This document shows, one piece after another, positions 63,898-64,000 of a DNA stretch of 64,000 nucleotides. This DNA is from Bifidobacterium miconisargentati (GTDB lineage Bacteria > Actinomycetota > Actinomycetes > Actinomycetales > Bifidobacteriaceae): assembly GCF_019331675.1 (NCBI RefSeq), contig NZ_JAHBBJ010000012.1, positions 43,707 through 107,706 of the forward strand, read 5' to 3'. Both the position numbers and the translations under genes were made by a program. The notes beneath the pieces are model-generated. The model was not told the DNA's origin, made no database searches, and saw only the letters and a list, made by a program, of their open reading frames with translations. Position 1 is the stretch's first letter, and each line of letters opens with the position of its first letter.

Positions 63898-64000
63898 TTA
63901 GGTTGCTGGTGTTGGTAGTTGGATGTTGAGTCCGCCGCATCTGAGCATGACGAGGCTGATGAGGTTGGTGACGTGGTGGAAGCCGTAGGCCATGCGGATG
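63898..64000 (-). mobile_element. Transposase C-terminus, ISL3-like, truncated by window edge
   Basis: The minus strand reads IRMAYGFHHVTNLISLVMLR, then CGGLNIQLPTPAT and a stop at 63898. The RMAYGF...N...S(L)VMLRCGGL ending is seen in ISL3-family transposases. The rest lies to the right of the window. Confidence 0.65.

Overview
The window looks like chromosome of a Bifidobacterium (Actinomycetota). GC is high, genes carry strong AAGGAGG-type ribosome sites, and several families are typical of high-GC Gram-positives: GuaB3, a DUF4193 zinc protein, the septation protein SepH, a NADP isocitrate dehydrogenase of the dimeric type, and a ParC-like second GyrA. The species cannot be fixed from sequence alone.

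Layout. 1-793 is the start of a membrane/zinc-ribbon protein running off the left edge. 900-2640 is a decayed phage-like module (holin-like, HNH, helix-turn-helix and C2H2-like remnants, several frameshifted). 2662-5473 is a hisF-hisI-trpE operon. 6499-15046 is a long minus-strand block for translation and envelope: rpsB, tsf, pyrH, frr, cdsA, rlmN, and separately fadD-def. 15171-22146 mixes metabolic and surface genes (guaB3, icd, a sugar-binding-like lipoprotein, an M23 peptidase, tRNA-Asn). 22295-27402 holds nfo and the t6A/replication set tsaD-rimI-tsaB-tsaE-holA. 28504-38631 carries an amidohydrolase, a peroxiredoxin, competence genes comEA-comEC, leuS, an amino-acid-binding lipoprotein and corA. 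38740-54238 is mostly housekeeping: relA/spoT, dut, DUF4193, sepH, a phosphodiesterase and parC. 54362-58634 contains an orphan response regulator, then a membrane protein, a winged-helix repressor, an ABC permease-ATPase fusion and a second permease. From about 61 kb the sequence is AT-richer and accessory: an Abi/HEPN protein, small unrecognised genes, and the 3' end of a transposase at the right edge.

How the parts work together. Conserved operons are visible: tsaB-rimI-tsaD by ATGA overlaps, comEA-comEC, DUF4193-dut, fadD-def and corA-SBP-leuS. Hairpin terminators separate many transcription units, including one between rpsB and tsf.

The most unusual non-coding features are: (i) three tandem 49-bp palindromes at an exact 63-bp period (56303-56477) between the repressor gene and the ABC genes; (ii) two identical-architecture operators TTTCC-N5-GGAAA upstream of that repressor operon; (iii) a dispersed MITE-like family with a GGCTCCCC...GGGGTAGTC core, one copy being split by a nested hairpin-rich insert; (iv) a 227-bp near-perfect palindrome at 6251-6477; and (v) an in-frame fusion of a truncated permease to an ATPase that keeps its own internal ribosome site.
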